A stretch of 45,533 bases of DNA from Muribaculaceae bacterium. GTDB lineage: Bacteria > Bacteroidota > Bacteroidia > Bacteroidales > Muribaculaceae. Below are positions 33,386 through 41,412 of this stretch, piece after piece (position 1 is the stretch's first letter; each line of letters opens with the position of its first letter). The translations under genes were made by a program, and so were the position numbers. The stretch covers positions 1-45,533 of the forward strand of contig JAKSLZ010000014.1 in NCBI GenBank assembly GCA_024400935.1, in the 5' to 3' direction. Under the pieces are notes generated by a model that was not told where the DNA came from, did no database searches, and saw only the letters and a list, made by a program, of their open reading frames with translations.

Positions 33386-33655
33386 CAGCCTTACCCTGAC
33401 ACGCACACCCAACCTGGTAAACACACACCCGGAAAACCCGGAACTCCCGGGAAATCCGGAACCTATGGGGATAGTTAAAACCAATGGGGAGGACCGCTCT
33501 GGGAATGCTGGGGCCCCCGGGGGATGCAGGGCTTTCTTCCCGCGGAAAATCATCCTTCAAAAATGGATGGCAGGAATGCTTTACCTGGGGGTGTGGATGA
33601 AAAAAATGAGGGTTTGTGGCAATAAGTTGATAAAAAATGCGTTATTATCTTTACA

Positions 33656-34399
33656 ATGGCACGTTTTTTTAGACACATCTTATGCTTGACAATGCTGGTG
33701 CTCACTGCGCTGGCTACTGTGGCTCAGGACAATGACAAGATCCTCAACCGCCAGTATGCCGACATGAAGCGGGTGCACTTTGGGTTCTCCATAGGACTTA
33801 ATTTCCAGGACCTTAACATCACCAACAATGGTTTTACAAGCGAGGACGGCGAGCAGTGGTGGAGCGACATTCCCCAGCACTCGCCGGGATTTTGCGTCAA
33901 CGTGCTGGCCGACTACCGTCTGGGCAAGCACTTCAACCTGCGCTGCGCCCCGGGCATGTACTTTGGCAACAAGGTGGTGCAATTCCGCAACTCGATGGCT
34001 AACCCCGAGCTGGACGACATCACCCACCAGCGCCAGAGCCAGAATATCAAGTCGACCTATCTGGTACTGCCCGTCGACCTGAAGATCTCGTCGCTGCGCT
34101 ACCACAACCTGCGCCCCTATGTGACCACCGGCGTGATGCCCGTGTGGGACCTGAGCAAGAACCACAGCGAGCAGTTCCAGCTCAAGAAGACCGACGTGAT
34201 GCTGAGCGTGGGCATGGGCTGCGACTTCTACCTGCCTTTCTTCAAGTTCTGCCCCGAGGTGAAGTTTTGCTTCGGCCTCAAGAACGTGCTCAACAAGAAC
34301 CGCGACGACCTCAAGGACAACCCTGAGCTGATGAGGTTCACCCAGAGCGTGGACAAGATGCAAAACAACATGGTGGTGGTGACATTTAACTTTGAATAA
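33656..34399 (+). CDS. porT: PorT-family outer membrane protein, T9SS
   Basis: The 247-aa product has a signal peptide (MARFFRHILCLTMLVLTALATVA) and an outer-membrane beta-barrel pattern of the PorT/OMP_b-brl_2 type: MKRVHFGFSIGLNFQDLNI, GFCVNVLADYRLGKHFNLRCAPGMYFG, STYLVLPVDLKISS, LRPYVTTGVMPVWDL, and a final VVVTFNFE strand ending near an aromatic residue. PorT is required for type IX secretion in Porphyromonas gingivalis, though its precise task is unsettled. A -7-like box (TATCTTTA, 33646-33653) ends only 2 nt before the ATG. The next gene starts 9 nt after its stop, so it appears to lead the operon porT-porP-gldK-L-M-N. Confidence 0.88.
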   Translation: MARFFRHILCLTMLVLTALATVAQDNDKILNRQYADMKRVHFGFSIGLNFQDLNITNNGFTSEDGEQWWSDIPQHSPGFCVNVLADYRLGKHFNLRCAPGMYFGNKVVQFRNSMANPELDDITHQRQSQNIKSTYLVLPVDLKISSLRYHNLRPYVTTGVMPVWDLSKNHSEQFQLKKTDVMLSVGMGCDFYLPFFKFCPEVKFCFGLKNVLNKNRDDLKDNPELMRFTQSVDKMQNNMVVVTFNFE

Positions 34400-34408
34400 C
34401 TCTAGACA

Positions 34409-35398
34409 ATGCAATATAGCCTGATGCGCACATATCGACGAATGGCATTGCTGCTGGTGCTGGCACTGGCAGGCACACTGGGCATGCGCGCCCAGGTGGA
34501 CGCCCAGCTCACCCAGTACTGGAATGTGCCCAACTACTATAACCCCGCAGCCATTGGCAACATCGACTACATCCACATCAATGCCGGCAGCCGCCTGCAG
34601 TGGGTGGGCGTGCGCCATGCTCCCATGTCGTTCCTGGCGCTGGCCGACATGCCGTTCAAGTTCATGGGCCGCCGCTGGGGCACCGGTGTGTCGCTACAGC
34701 AGGAAAACGTGGGTCTATTCAGGTCAATACATGCCGGAGCACAGCTGGCCTGGAAAAAGGACATGCTGGGCGGTACGCTCTCAGTGGGCTTGCAGGCAGG
34801 CATCATCAACCAGACATTCAAGGGCGACGAGATTGAGATTCCCGAGGGCGACGATGCGCACACCAGTGCCGACGACGCCATACCGCAGGGTGTGGTCACC
34901 GGCACCGCATTTGACGCTAACGCCGGCGTGATGTTCACCCACAAGTGGTTCTGGGCATCGCTGTCGTCGACCCACATCACCTCGCCCACTGTATCGCTCA
35001 AAATGGAGAACGACGAGGAAAAAGTATTTGAATTTGATGCCGGCCGACTATATTATTTTATGGCTGGTAGCAATATTCCGGTAAAAAATACGTTATTTGA
35101 AATACAGCCCTCGATAATGTTTAAGACCGACTTTAAATTTTATCAGGCTGAAGCAACTGCCCGCGTGAGGTACAACAAGTTCCTCAGCGGTGGTGTTGCA
35201 TATAGGCATAAAGACGCTGTGGCACTGCTACTTGGAGCTAATTACAAGGATTTCTTCATCAGTTATTCTTATGATTATCCCATCTCTGAGATACGCAAGG
35301 CCACCAGCGGCAGCCATGAGCTATTTGTGGGTTACAACCTCAAGCTCAACATGGGAGAGAAAAACAAGAATAAACATAAAAGTATTCGTATAATGTAG
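34409..35398 (+). CDS. porP: PorP/SprF-family T9SS outer membrane protein
   Basis: The 329-aa product has a signal peptide ending at MRAQ (the frame may start at 34409 or at the Met 6 codons later) and the PorP/SprF signature: AQLTQYWNVPNYYNPAAIGN near the mature N-terminus, followed by LQWVGV and a series of paired beta strands. The last strand SHELFVGYNLKLNMG is followed by a basic tail. The protein forms an outer membrane barrel that links the secretion machinery to cargo and to the GldK/N ring. It sits in the canonical porP-gldK-L-M-N order. gldK starts 3 nt after its stop. Confidence 0.93.
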   Translation: MQYSLMRTYRRMALLLVLALAGTLGMRAQVDAQLTQYWNVPNYYNPAAIGNIDYIHINAGSRLQWVGVRHAPMSFLALADMPFKFMGRRWGTGVSLQQENVGLFRSIHAGAQLAWKKDMLGGTLSVGLQAGIINQTFKGDEIEIPEGDDAHTSADDAIPQGVVTGTAFDANAGVMFTHKWFWASLSSTHITSPTVSLKMENDEEKVFEFDAGRLYYFMAGSNIPVKNTLFEIQPSIMFKTDFKFYQAEATARVRYNKFLSGGVAYRHKDAVALLLGANYKDFFISYSYDYPISEIRKATSGSHELFVGYNLKLNMGEKNKNKHKSIRIM

Positions 35399-35401
35399 TA
35401 T

Positions 35402-36832
35402 ATGAAAAAGATAATATTTATACTGACAATTGCAATTGTGATGGTATCGTGTGGAGCCGTGCGCAAGAACCTGCCCGTGGGTGGCGAGGTTACTGGCGTG
35501 GGCGCAACCACATTTAGCGAGCCCACCCCCTATGGCATGGTGCTGATTGACTGCGGCTCTATGCGTGAGGGTCCTGCACAGCACGATTCGATCTGGGGTC
35601 TGGACTCTACAGCCCACGGCATCTCGGTAGATGCCTTCTGGATGGACGAGACTGAGATCTCTAACTCCAAGTACAAGCAGTTTGTGTACTGGGTGCGCGA
35701 CTCTATCATCCGTGAGCGCCTGGCCGACCCCAACTATGGCGGCAACGAGGAGTTCAAGATTGAGGAAGACAAAGAGGGCAACCCCATCACCCCGCGCCTC
35801 AACTGGAGCAAGAGCATACCCTGGAAGAACCCCAGCGAGGACGAGGAGCGTGCCATCGAGAGCGTCTACAAGATCAACCCCATCACCGGTGTGAAGGAGC
35901 TGGACGCTGCACAGATGAACTATCGCTTTGACGTGTACAACCTCACCGAGGCCGCTAAGCGCCGCAACCGCTTTGACGCCACACGCCGCGACTACAACAC
36001 TGACCACGCTGTGCCCGAGGTGGCTCCCACCATCAGCAAGGACACCGCTTATATTGATGACGACGGCCGCATCATACGCCAGACCATCACCCGCCCGCTA
36101 CAAAACGAATATGACTTCCTCAACACCTACATCGTGAATATCTATCCCGATACCACATGTTGGGTCAATGACTTTGAGAATGCCTACAATGAGCCCTACG
36201 TGCGCATGTACTTTGCTAACGGCAACTACAACAACCACCCCGTGGTGGGTGTGAGCTGGGAGCAGGCCAACGCATTCTGCGTGTGGCGCACCGACTTCCT
36301 GCGCAAGGCTCTGGGCAAGGAAGGCGTCTACATCGAGCCCTTCCGCCTGCCCACCGAGGCCGAGTGGGAGTTTGCAGCCCGTGCCGGTATGGACCAGAAC
36401 AAGTATCCCTGGGAGGGAGACCTGCCGCTGGCCGAGAGCGACGGATGCTTCTATGCTAACTTCAAGCCCATGGAAGGCAACTATGTGAAGGACGGTAGCA
36501 TCATCAGTGCACCGGTGGGGACTTATCAGCCCAACGACTTTGGCCTCTTTGACATGGCCGGTAACGTGAGCGAGTGGACCTCAACTGCTTACACCGAGAG
36601 CATCGACCGCATGACCAGCGACCTCAACCCCGAGTACCGCTACTTCGTTGCCAAGGAAGACCCCTACAAGATGTCACGCAAGATCGTGCGCGGCGGCTCG
36701 TGGAAGGACGTGGCACACAACCTGCGCAGCGACATACGCATGTGGGAATACCAGAACGAGCAGCGCAGCTACATCGGTTTCCGCTGCGTGCGCTCTAAGG
36801 TGGGCTACACCAAGGCTAAACGCAAGAAATAA
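35402..36832 (+). CDS. gldK: T9SS ring lipoprotein GldK/PorK
   Basis: The 476-aa lipoprotein (lipobox VMVSC, Cys17) carries a formylglycine-generating-enzyme/SUMF1-like domain: FWMDETEISNSKYKQFVYWVRD (about 80-101), HPVVGVSWEQANAFCVWR, FRLPTEAEWEFAARAGMDQNKYPWEGD, FDMAGNVSEWTS, VRGGSWKD and YIGFRCVRSK. In GldK this fold is structural. With GldN it forms the large periplasmic ring under the outer membrane in type IX secretion. A long insertion (about 130-260) between the first motifs and the core is typical of GldK. The intercistronic gap to gldL is 114 nt and holds a hairpin. Confidence 0.95.
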   Translation: MKKIIFILTIAIVMVSCGAVRKNLPVGGEVTGVGATTFSEPTPYGMVLIDCGSMREGPAQHDSIWGLDSTAHGISVDAFWMDETEISNSKYKQFVYWVRDSIIRERLADPNYGGNEEFKIEEDKEGNPITPRLNWSKSIPWKNPSEDEERAIESVYKINPITGVKELDAAQMNYRFDVYNLTEAAKRRNRFDATRRDYNTDHAVPEVAPTISKDTAYIDDDGRIIRQTITRPLQNEYDFLNTYIVNIYPDTTCWVNDFENAYNEPYVRMYFANGNYNNHPVVGVSWEQANAFCVWRTDFLRKALGKEGVYIEPFRLPTEAEWEFAARAGMDQNKYPWEGDLPLAESDGCFYANFKPMEGNYVKDGSIISAPVGTYQPNDFGLFDMAGNVSEWTSTAYTESIDRMTSDLNPEYRYFVAKEDPYKMSRKIVRGGSWKDVAHNLRSDIRMWEYQNEQRSYIGFRCVRSKVGYTKAKRKK

Positions 36833-36860
36833 CCCTCCTGCGCACCGCCCGGTTGCCACA

Positions 36861-36886
36861 GTGTGCCTCCCCCCGTGACGGCACAC
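36861..36886 (+). other. intercistronic hairpin between gldK and gldL
   Basis: GTGTGCC (36861-36867) pairs with GGCACAC (36880-36886) around a 12-nt C-rich loop. It has no T-run. It could mark an mRNA processing or partial attenuation site in the 114-nt gap, the longest in this operon. Confidence 0.4.
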
Positions 36887-36946
36887 ACCACACAATAATA
36901 TTAACAAGACTACTCTACAGCAATACATATAATAGAGATTAGCAAG

Positions 36947-37906
36947 ATGAAAATCAAAAAAGGCTTTTTGTCGGGAGAAAATGCTCAGCGTTTCTTCAAC
37001 TTTGCATACAGTATAGGTGCCGCCATCGTCATCTGGGGTGCACTATTCAAAATCCTGCACCTTACCGGCGGTAACACACTGCTCACCATCGGTATGGGTA
37101 CCGAGGTCGTGATGTTCCTCCTCACCGCGTTTGACCGCCCAGAGAAAGAGTATCACTGGGAAGACGTGTTCCCCGTGCTGGGAAGCGGCAACCCTGAGGA
37201 CCGACCCAACTTCAGCGGCAACATCGTTGTGAGCAGCGAGGAAAGCGAGCTCCTTAACGACGACGATGCCAGCCCTGCCGACCCCGAGGCCTACACCCAG
37301 GGACAGGTGGCAGCGGCAGTGGGTGTGCCCAGCGCCATCCTCTCACCCGAGGACACCCAGTCGCTGAGCGAAAGCATCGCCAAGATGGCCACCGCAAGCG
37401 ACCAGCTCTCGCGCATGGCCGAGCTCACTGACGCCACACAGCAGTATCTGTCGCAGATGAGCAACATCAGCGAGCAGATGGCTAAGCTCAACGAGACTAC
37501 CACCGCCCTGAACCAGGTGAGCGAGACTCTGCTGGGCAGCTACAAGGCTATCACCGACAACAGCCAGACAATCAACGAGAGCTCTACCGGATATGTGGAG
37601 CAGATGGAAGCGCTCAACCGCAACATCGGCGGCCTCAACACCATCTATGAGATACAGCTCAAGAGCATCTCGTCACAGCTTGACAGCATCGACCGCGTGA
37701 ACCGCGGCCTCAAGGATATACGCGACATGTATGAGAAGAGTGCAGCCGAGAGCGCACACTACTGCGACGAGACCGAGAAGATGGCTCGCTACATGAAGCA
37801 GCTCAACAGCGTCTATGAGAAGATGATCAAGGCAATGACCGTGAACATGTACCGCCCCATGGCAGGCATGGCACCCGAAATGCCCGAAGAGACCAACGAA
37901 GAATAA
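36947..37906 (+). CDS. gldL: T9SS motor protein GldL/PorL
   Basis: The 319-aa inner-membrane protein has two membrane helices at the N-terminus: FAYSIGAAIVIWGALFKILH (about 19-38, with Lys35) and TLLTIGMGTEVVMFLLTAF (about 44-62, with Glu53). A buried charged pair of this kind is the proton path of the GldL/GldM motor, by comparison with the known family. The remaining ~255 residues are cytoplasmic and mostly coiled coil (MSNISEQMAKLNETTTALNQ and following), with a Pro/Asp-rich linker near 100-115. GldL forms a pentamer around a GldM dimer and uses proton motive force to drive secretion. Confidence 0.95.
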   Translation: MKIKKGFLSGENAQRFFNFAYSIGAAIVIWGALFKILHLTGGNTLLTIGMGTEVVMFLLTAFDRPEKEYHWEDVFPVLGSGNPEDRPNFSGNIVVSSEESELLNDDDASPADPEAYTQGQVAAAVGVPSAILSPEDTQSLSESIAKMATASDQLSRMAELTDATQQYLSQMSNISEQMAKLNETTTALNQVSETLLGSYKAITDNSQTINESSTGYVEQMEALNRNIGGLNTIYEIQLKSISSQLDSIDRVNRGLKDIRDMYEKSAAESAHYCDETEKMARYMKQLNSVYEKMIKAMTVNMYRPMAGMAPEMPEETNEE

Positions 37907-37960
37907 GCACGTGACTCGATAACTGACACATCAACCACTTCATATATATAGTTAATATAA

Positions 37961-39577
37961 ATGGCAAATGGTAGAAACCAATCGGTGAACAAGATGTCGC
38001 CTCGCCAGAAGATGATAAACCTCATGTATATCGTCCTCACAGCGATGCTAGCGCTCAATGTGTCCAGCGACGTGCTCAACGGATTCAGCCAGGTTGCCGA
38101 CAGCCTCGAGCGCTCTAACCGCATCATCACGGCGCGCAACCAGGGCCTCTATCTTGCCTTGCAGCAGTTCAACGAGAAGAACCCCGTCAACGGCAAGAAG
38201 TTCCTGGCACAGGCTACCGACCTGAGAGCCAAGAGCGACATGCTCTACAGCTACATCGACTCACTGAAATTTGAAATCGTCAAGGAAGCCGACGGTGAAA
38301 ACGCCGACGTCCACAACATCATAAACCGCGACGACCTCGAGGCCGCCGCACACGTGATGCTCACTCCGGGTACCGGCCGCGGGCCCGAACTGAGAGCCAA
38401 GATTGACGCCTTCCGCACTTATGTCACAGGACTCATCAACGACAAGTACATGAAGGACAACATCGCTCAGGCACTCTCTACCGACAACCGCAACACTAAG
38501 GGCGGCGAGAACGGCGAGGAACTGAGCAACAAGAAATGGGAAGAGGCAATGTTTGAGAACATGCCCACCATCGCGGCTGTGACAATGCTCTCTAAACTGC
38601 AAAATGACATACGCTATGCCGAGGGACAGGTGCTCAACCACATGCTCAGCGAGGGCGACGAGCCCGCACATCCCGAGCCCGTGATCGAGAACATCACACC
38701 CGCACCGCCCGTGCCCCTGCAGGGCGACTCGTTTGAGGCATTCGTGTGCCCGCAGTCAAGCATCGTCATGAAGGGATCGCGCTACTCGGCCGACATCGTC
38801 ATGGCGGCTATCGACGAGAGCCATCGCCCCGTGGTGGTTGTCAACGGACAACGCATCACTAACGGCCACTATGAGGTGGGCGCAAGCACTCCCGGCACTC
38901 ACAACTACTCAGGATATGTGACCGTGACCGACCGCAACGGCAAGACCTATAAGCGTGAATTCCAGTCGAGCTACACTGTAGTTGAACCCATGGCAACCAT
39001 CCAGGCCACCATGATGAACGTGTTCTATGCCGGCATCGACAACCCCGTGAGCATAGGCGTGGGCGGTGTTCCCGGTTCAAACATCTCAGCCACAATGACT
39101 AACGGCACGCTCACCAAGAGCGGTAACGGCTGGGTGGCACGTTGCTCTAAGGTGGGTGCCGAGTGTGAAATCTCAGTATCGGCCGAGGTCAACGGCAAGC
39201 GCATCAGCGTGGGCTCTACCAAGTTCCGCGTGCGCAAGCTGCCCGATCCACTCCCCTACCTCAGCGTGGGCGACAACCGCTTCAAGGGCGGACGCATCGC
39301 TAAGGCATCGCTCATGGGTGCCAGCGGCGTGGGAGCAGCCATCGACGACGGCATCCTCGACATCAAGTATCACGTCGTGAGCTTCGAGACCGTCTTCTTC
39401 GACTCAATGGGCAACGCTATGCCCGAGGTTTCTAGCGGCGGCGGTTTCAGCGAGCGTCAGCGTGCAGCCATCAAGAACCTCAAGCACGGCAAGCGCTTCT
39501 ACATCTCTCGCATCAAGGCATCAGGCCCCGACGGCATCACCCGCGACCTGCCGCCACTCGAGATTATCGTGAACTAA
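37961..39577 (+). CDS. gldM: T9SS motor protein GldM/PorM
   Basis: The 538-aa protein has one N-terminal membrane helix (MINLMYIVLTAMLALNVS, about 18-35) and a long periplasmic part of four domains that reaches the GldK/N ring. Family landmarks include the N-terminal SPRQKMINLMY, the helical DSLERSNRIITARNQGLY, PGTHNYSGYV in the middle, PVSIGVGGVPGSNISATMTNG, and the C-terminal ISRIKASGPDGITRDLPPLEIIVN. A dimer is driven by the GldL pentamer and transmits torque or conformational energy across the periplasm. It starts 54 nt after gldL. Length matches the family. Confidence 0.95.
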   Translation: MANGRNQSVNKMSPRQKMINLMYIVLTAMLALNVSSDVLNGFSQVADSLERSNRIITARNQGLYLALQQFNEKNPVNGKKFLAQATDLRAKSDMLYSYIDSLKFEIVKEADGENADVHNIINRDDLEAAAHVMLTPGTGRGPELRAKIDAFRTYVTGLINDKYMKDNIAQALSTDNRNTKGGENGEELSNKKWEEAMFENMPTIAAVTMLSKLQNDIRYAEGQVLNHMLSEGDEPAHPEPVIENITPAPPVPLQGDSFEAFVCPQSSIVMKGSRYSADIVMAAIDESHRPVVVVNGQRITNGHYEVGASTPGTHNYSGYVTVTDRNGKTYKREFQSSYTVVEPMATIQATMMNVFYAGIDNPVSIGVGGVPGSNISATMTNGTLTKSGNGWVARCSKVGAECEISVSAEVNGKRISVGSTKFRVRKLPDPLPYLSVGDNRFKGGRIAKASLMGASGVGAAIDDGILDIKYHVVSFETVFFDSMGNAMPEVSSGGGFSERQRAAIKNLKHGKRFYISRIKASGPDGITRDLPPLEIIVN

Positions 39578-39604
39578 AGCAAACTCTACACTTAACTCAA
39601 GAAT

Positions 39605-40765
39605 ATGAAGACTATCAAACTGATATTAGCACTGATGATTGCAGTGGGCATCGCTTCCTCAGCCAGCGCACAGGTGGTGAAGAAGACCGAGGCCGACCGC
39701 AAGAACGAAGAGAAGTCGGCAACCGGCATCACTTCACGCCAGCAGGCATTCTATGAAGTGACCGAGCCCAGCGACGCTGACCTGCAGTGGATGAAGGTGC
39801 TCTACCGCAAGCTTGACCTCACTAAGGGCAAGAACCAGGCACTGTACTATCCCGAAGACCCCAACGAAGACGGCATGAGCCTCTTCTTCATCATCATGCG
39901 ACTGCTTGCCGACGACAAGATTTGCGCCTATGAGTTCCTCGATGGCCGCGAGATGTTTACCGACGAGTACAAGATCAAGGTGAGCGAGATGCTCGACCGC
40001 TTCCACATCATGTCACAACCCGCCAAGGGCAGCACTGAGAAGAGCCCCAAGTTTGACATTGAGGACGCCGACATCCCCGGCAACGAGATCCTGAGCTACT
40101 ACATCATTGAGCGCTGGGAGTTTGACACACGTTCTAACCGCATGCGCACACGCGTCGAGGCACTGTGCCCCGTGCTGCACCGCATGGACGAGTTTGGCGG
40201 CGAAGCCATCCCCTACCCCATGTTCTGGGTCAAGCTCAACGACATACGCCCCTACATAGCTAACCAGTTTATCTTCACCGACGACGACAACAACCTGGCA
40301 CGCTACAGCCTGGACGACTTCTTCAAGCTCAACATGTACACCGGCGAGATCTACAAGACCAAGAACATGCGCAACCTGTCGCTGCGTCAGCAGTTCCCCG
40401 ACGACGATGCCTACAAGCACGCACAAGACAGCATTGAGCAGCGTCTGCGCGCCTTCAACAAGGAGCTGTGGGTTCCCACCCGCGAAGAGCTCAAGGCTCG
40501 CGCTGAGGCTAAAGAAAACGACAAGGCTCAGCTTTATGACGACGAGGACGGTGACGGCGACAAGAGCAAAGACAGCAAGAAAGATGACAAGAAGGACGAC
40601 AAGAGCGTGAAGCGCAGCACTAAGCGCGGCAATCAGTCGGCCGACAAACCCAAAGAGAAAAAGTCAGAGAAGAAACCCACTGAATCAAAGGTTAAGGAGC
40701 GCAAGCCCAAGAGCGCACCCTCAGCTTCGAGCGGAGCAGCACGTAGCGTGCGCAACCGCAAGTAA
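39605..40765 (+). CDS. gldN: T9SS ring protein GldN/PorN with Lys-rich tail
   Basis: The 386-aa product has a signal peptide (MKTIKLILALMIAVGIASSASA) and the GldN core, which builds the periplasmic ring with GldK: VLYRKLDLTKGKNQALYYPE, NLFFI-like GMSLFFIIMRLL, ILSYYIIERWEFDTRSNRMRTRVEALCPV, YPMFWVKLNDIRPYI, and DDFFKLNMYTGEIYKTKNMRNLSLRQQ. After about residue 305 comes an unusually long Lys/Asp/Ser-rich disordered tail (KSKDSKKDDKKDDK, then KPKEKKSEKKP). The tail is not part of the ring fold and probably varies between species. It ends the operon, and a terminator follows. Confidence 0.93.
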   Translation: MKTIKLILALMIAVGIASSASAQVVKKTEADRKNEEKSATGITSRQQAFYEVTEPSDADLQWMKVLYRKLDLTKGKNQALYYPEDPNEDGMSLFFIIMRLLADDKICAYEFLDGREMFTDEYKIKVSEMLDRFHIMSQPAKGSTEKSPKFDIEDADIPGNEILSYYIIERWEFDTRSNRMRTRVEALCPVLHRMDEFGGEAIPYPMFWVKLNDIRPYIANQFIFTDDDNNLARYSLDDFFKLNMYTGEIYKTKNMRNLSLRQQFPDDDAYKHAQDSIEQRLRAFNKELWVPTREELKARAEAKENDKAQLYDDEDGDGDKSKDSKKDDKKDDKSVKRSTKRGNQSADKPKEKKSEKKPTESKVKERKPKSAPSASSGAARSVRNRK

Positions 40766-40794
40766 AAGACTTATCCGGGTCACCACAACAACAC

Positions 40795-40835
40795 AGATCC
40801 CTGCCGACCACCACATCGGCAGGGATCTTGATTTT
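40795..40835 (+). terminator. intrinsic terminator of the T9SS operon
   Basis: A perfect 13-bp stem (40795-40807 with 40816-40828) closes an 8-nt loop and is followed by TGATTTT, 29 nt after the gldN stop. Confidence 0.85.
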
Positions 40836-41092
40836 GTAATATTGCTGTCCGGGGAATTTCAATCATTAGAAAACGTTATTCAAAGAACACGATTCAAATT
40901 GCAGTAAAAGAAGCGCTGAAGGCGCGTGCTGTGAGCGGTAGGGCTTCGCCCCTTTGTTTTATCCCCGTACGTTCTCCAGTCGCTTCGCTCCTTGCGCACG
41001 TACGGTGTTATTAGCCAAACTCCAGTTTGGCGTAGCGTACCTTGCGGCACGCTTTTGAAAATACTTTTGTATATACTCCCGATGCATGCAAA
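40836..41092. other. gene-free gap with small hairpins
   Basis: No ORF is supported. It contains GCCAAACT-CC-AGTTTGGC (41014-41031), a near-perfect palindrome, and CGTACG motifs at about 40966 and 40999 flanking CTCCAGTCGCTTCGCTCC. These look like degraded intergenic repeats. Confidence 0.5.
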
Positions 41093-41240
41093 GAGGGTGT
41101 CTCAAAAAGCATAGAGCAACGTTTTGCCCGGTCACGGGCAGCGGGTAGGGACGACACCCCCGTGTCGTCCGTAGCGACCGCAGGGCGCTGCAACACAGCA
41201 GCTTGCCTCAGGGGGGGGCACACACGATCAGAGCATACGG
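41093..41240 (+). repeat. family C GC-rich hairpin repeat, copy C1
   Basis: Starts GAGGGTGTCTCAAAA and holds GGACGACAC/GTGTCGTCC around a CCCC loop (41149-41170). Its core (about 41110-41215) aligns with the reverse complement of 22950-23075 inside repeat A5. It abuts repeat B2, whose left end (GGTGTGTCAAAA) resembles its own start. Confidence 0.7.
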
Positions 41241-41243
41241 GAG

Positions 41244-41392
41244 GGTGTGTCAAAATGCGCTTTGGTAGGGTAACAATGCTTTTGCCCTTGCAGGGCGCAT
41301 TGCCATTACCGTCTGTTTCCCTGGGCGTTGCCCTGGGCTAGTTACAACATTGCGCTTACAGCGCGCCGCTTTTTCATATGTTTTGACACAGC
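41244..41392 (-). mobile_element. family B MITE-like repeat, copy B2
   Basis: A 149-bp copy of B1 in the opposite orientation, differing by eye at about four positions. It has a GGTGTGTCAAAA left end and a slightly changed right end (TTTTGACACAGCC). It ends 20 nt past the carbohydrate-binding lipoprotein gene's stop and may serve as its terminator. Confidence 0.8.
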
Positions 41393-41412
41393 CCCCTTTC
41401 AACTTAATTATT

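Larger units (their letters stand above)
33216..33655. other. gene-free gap with remnant of a secreted protein gene
   Basis: The 440-nt gap holds a -7 box, a truncated signal-peptide ORF (33344-33385) and a CCGGAA/TTCCGG-rich stretch near 33420-33465 with a CCCGG theme. Open frames cross it on both strands (33354-33560 minus, 33465-33689 plus), but neither has coding features. Confidence 0.6.

Noticed and set aside
33466-33498. another family A end (GGGGATAGTTAAAACCAATGGGG)
   Set aside because: Only a short resemblance to the CCATTGG and TAGTTAC motifs, in the wrong arrangement.
33354-33689. open frames on both strands between the ATPase and porT genes
   Set aside because: Low-complexity Pro/Gly-rich translation without homology cues; overlapping frames on both strands argue for non-coding sequence.
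33680-34618. 312-codon minus-strand ORF opposite porT/porP
   Set aside because: It is a His/Val/Ala-rich shadow crossing two real genes and their junction.
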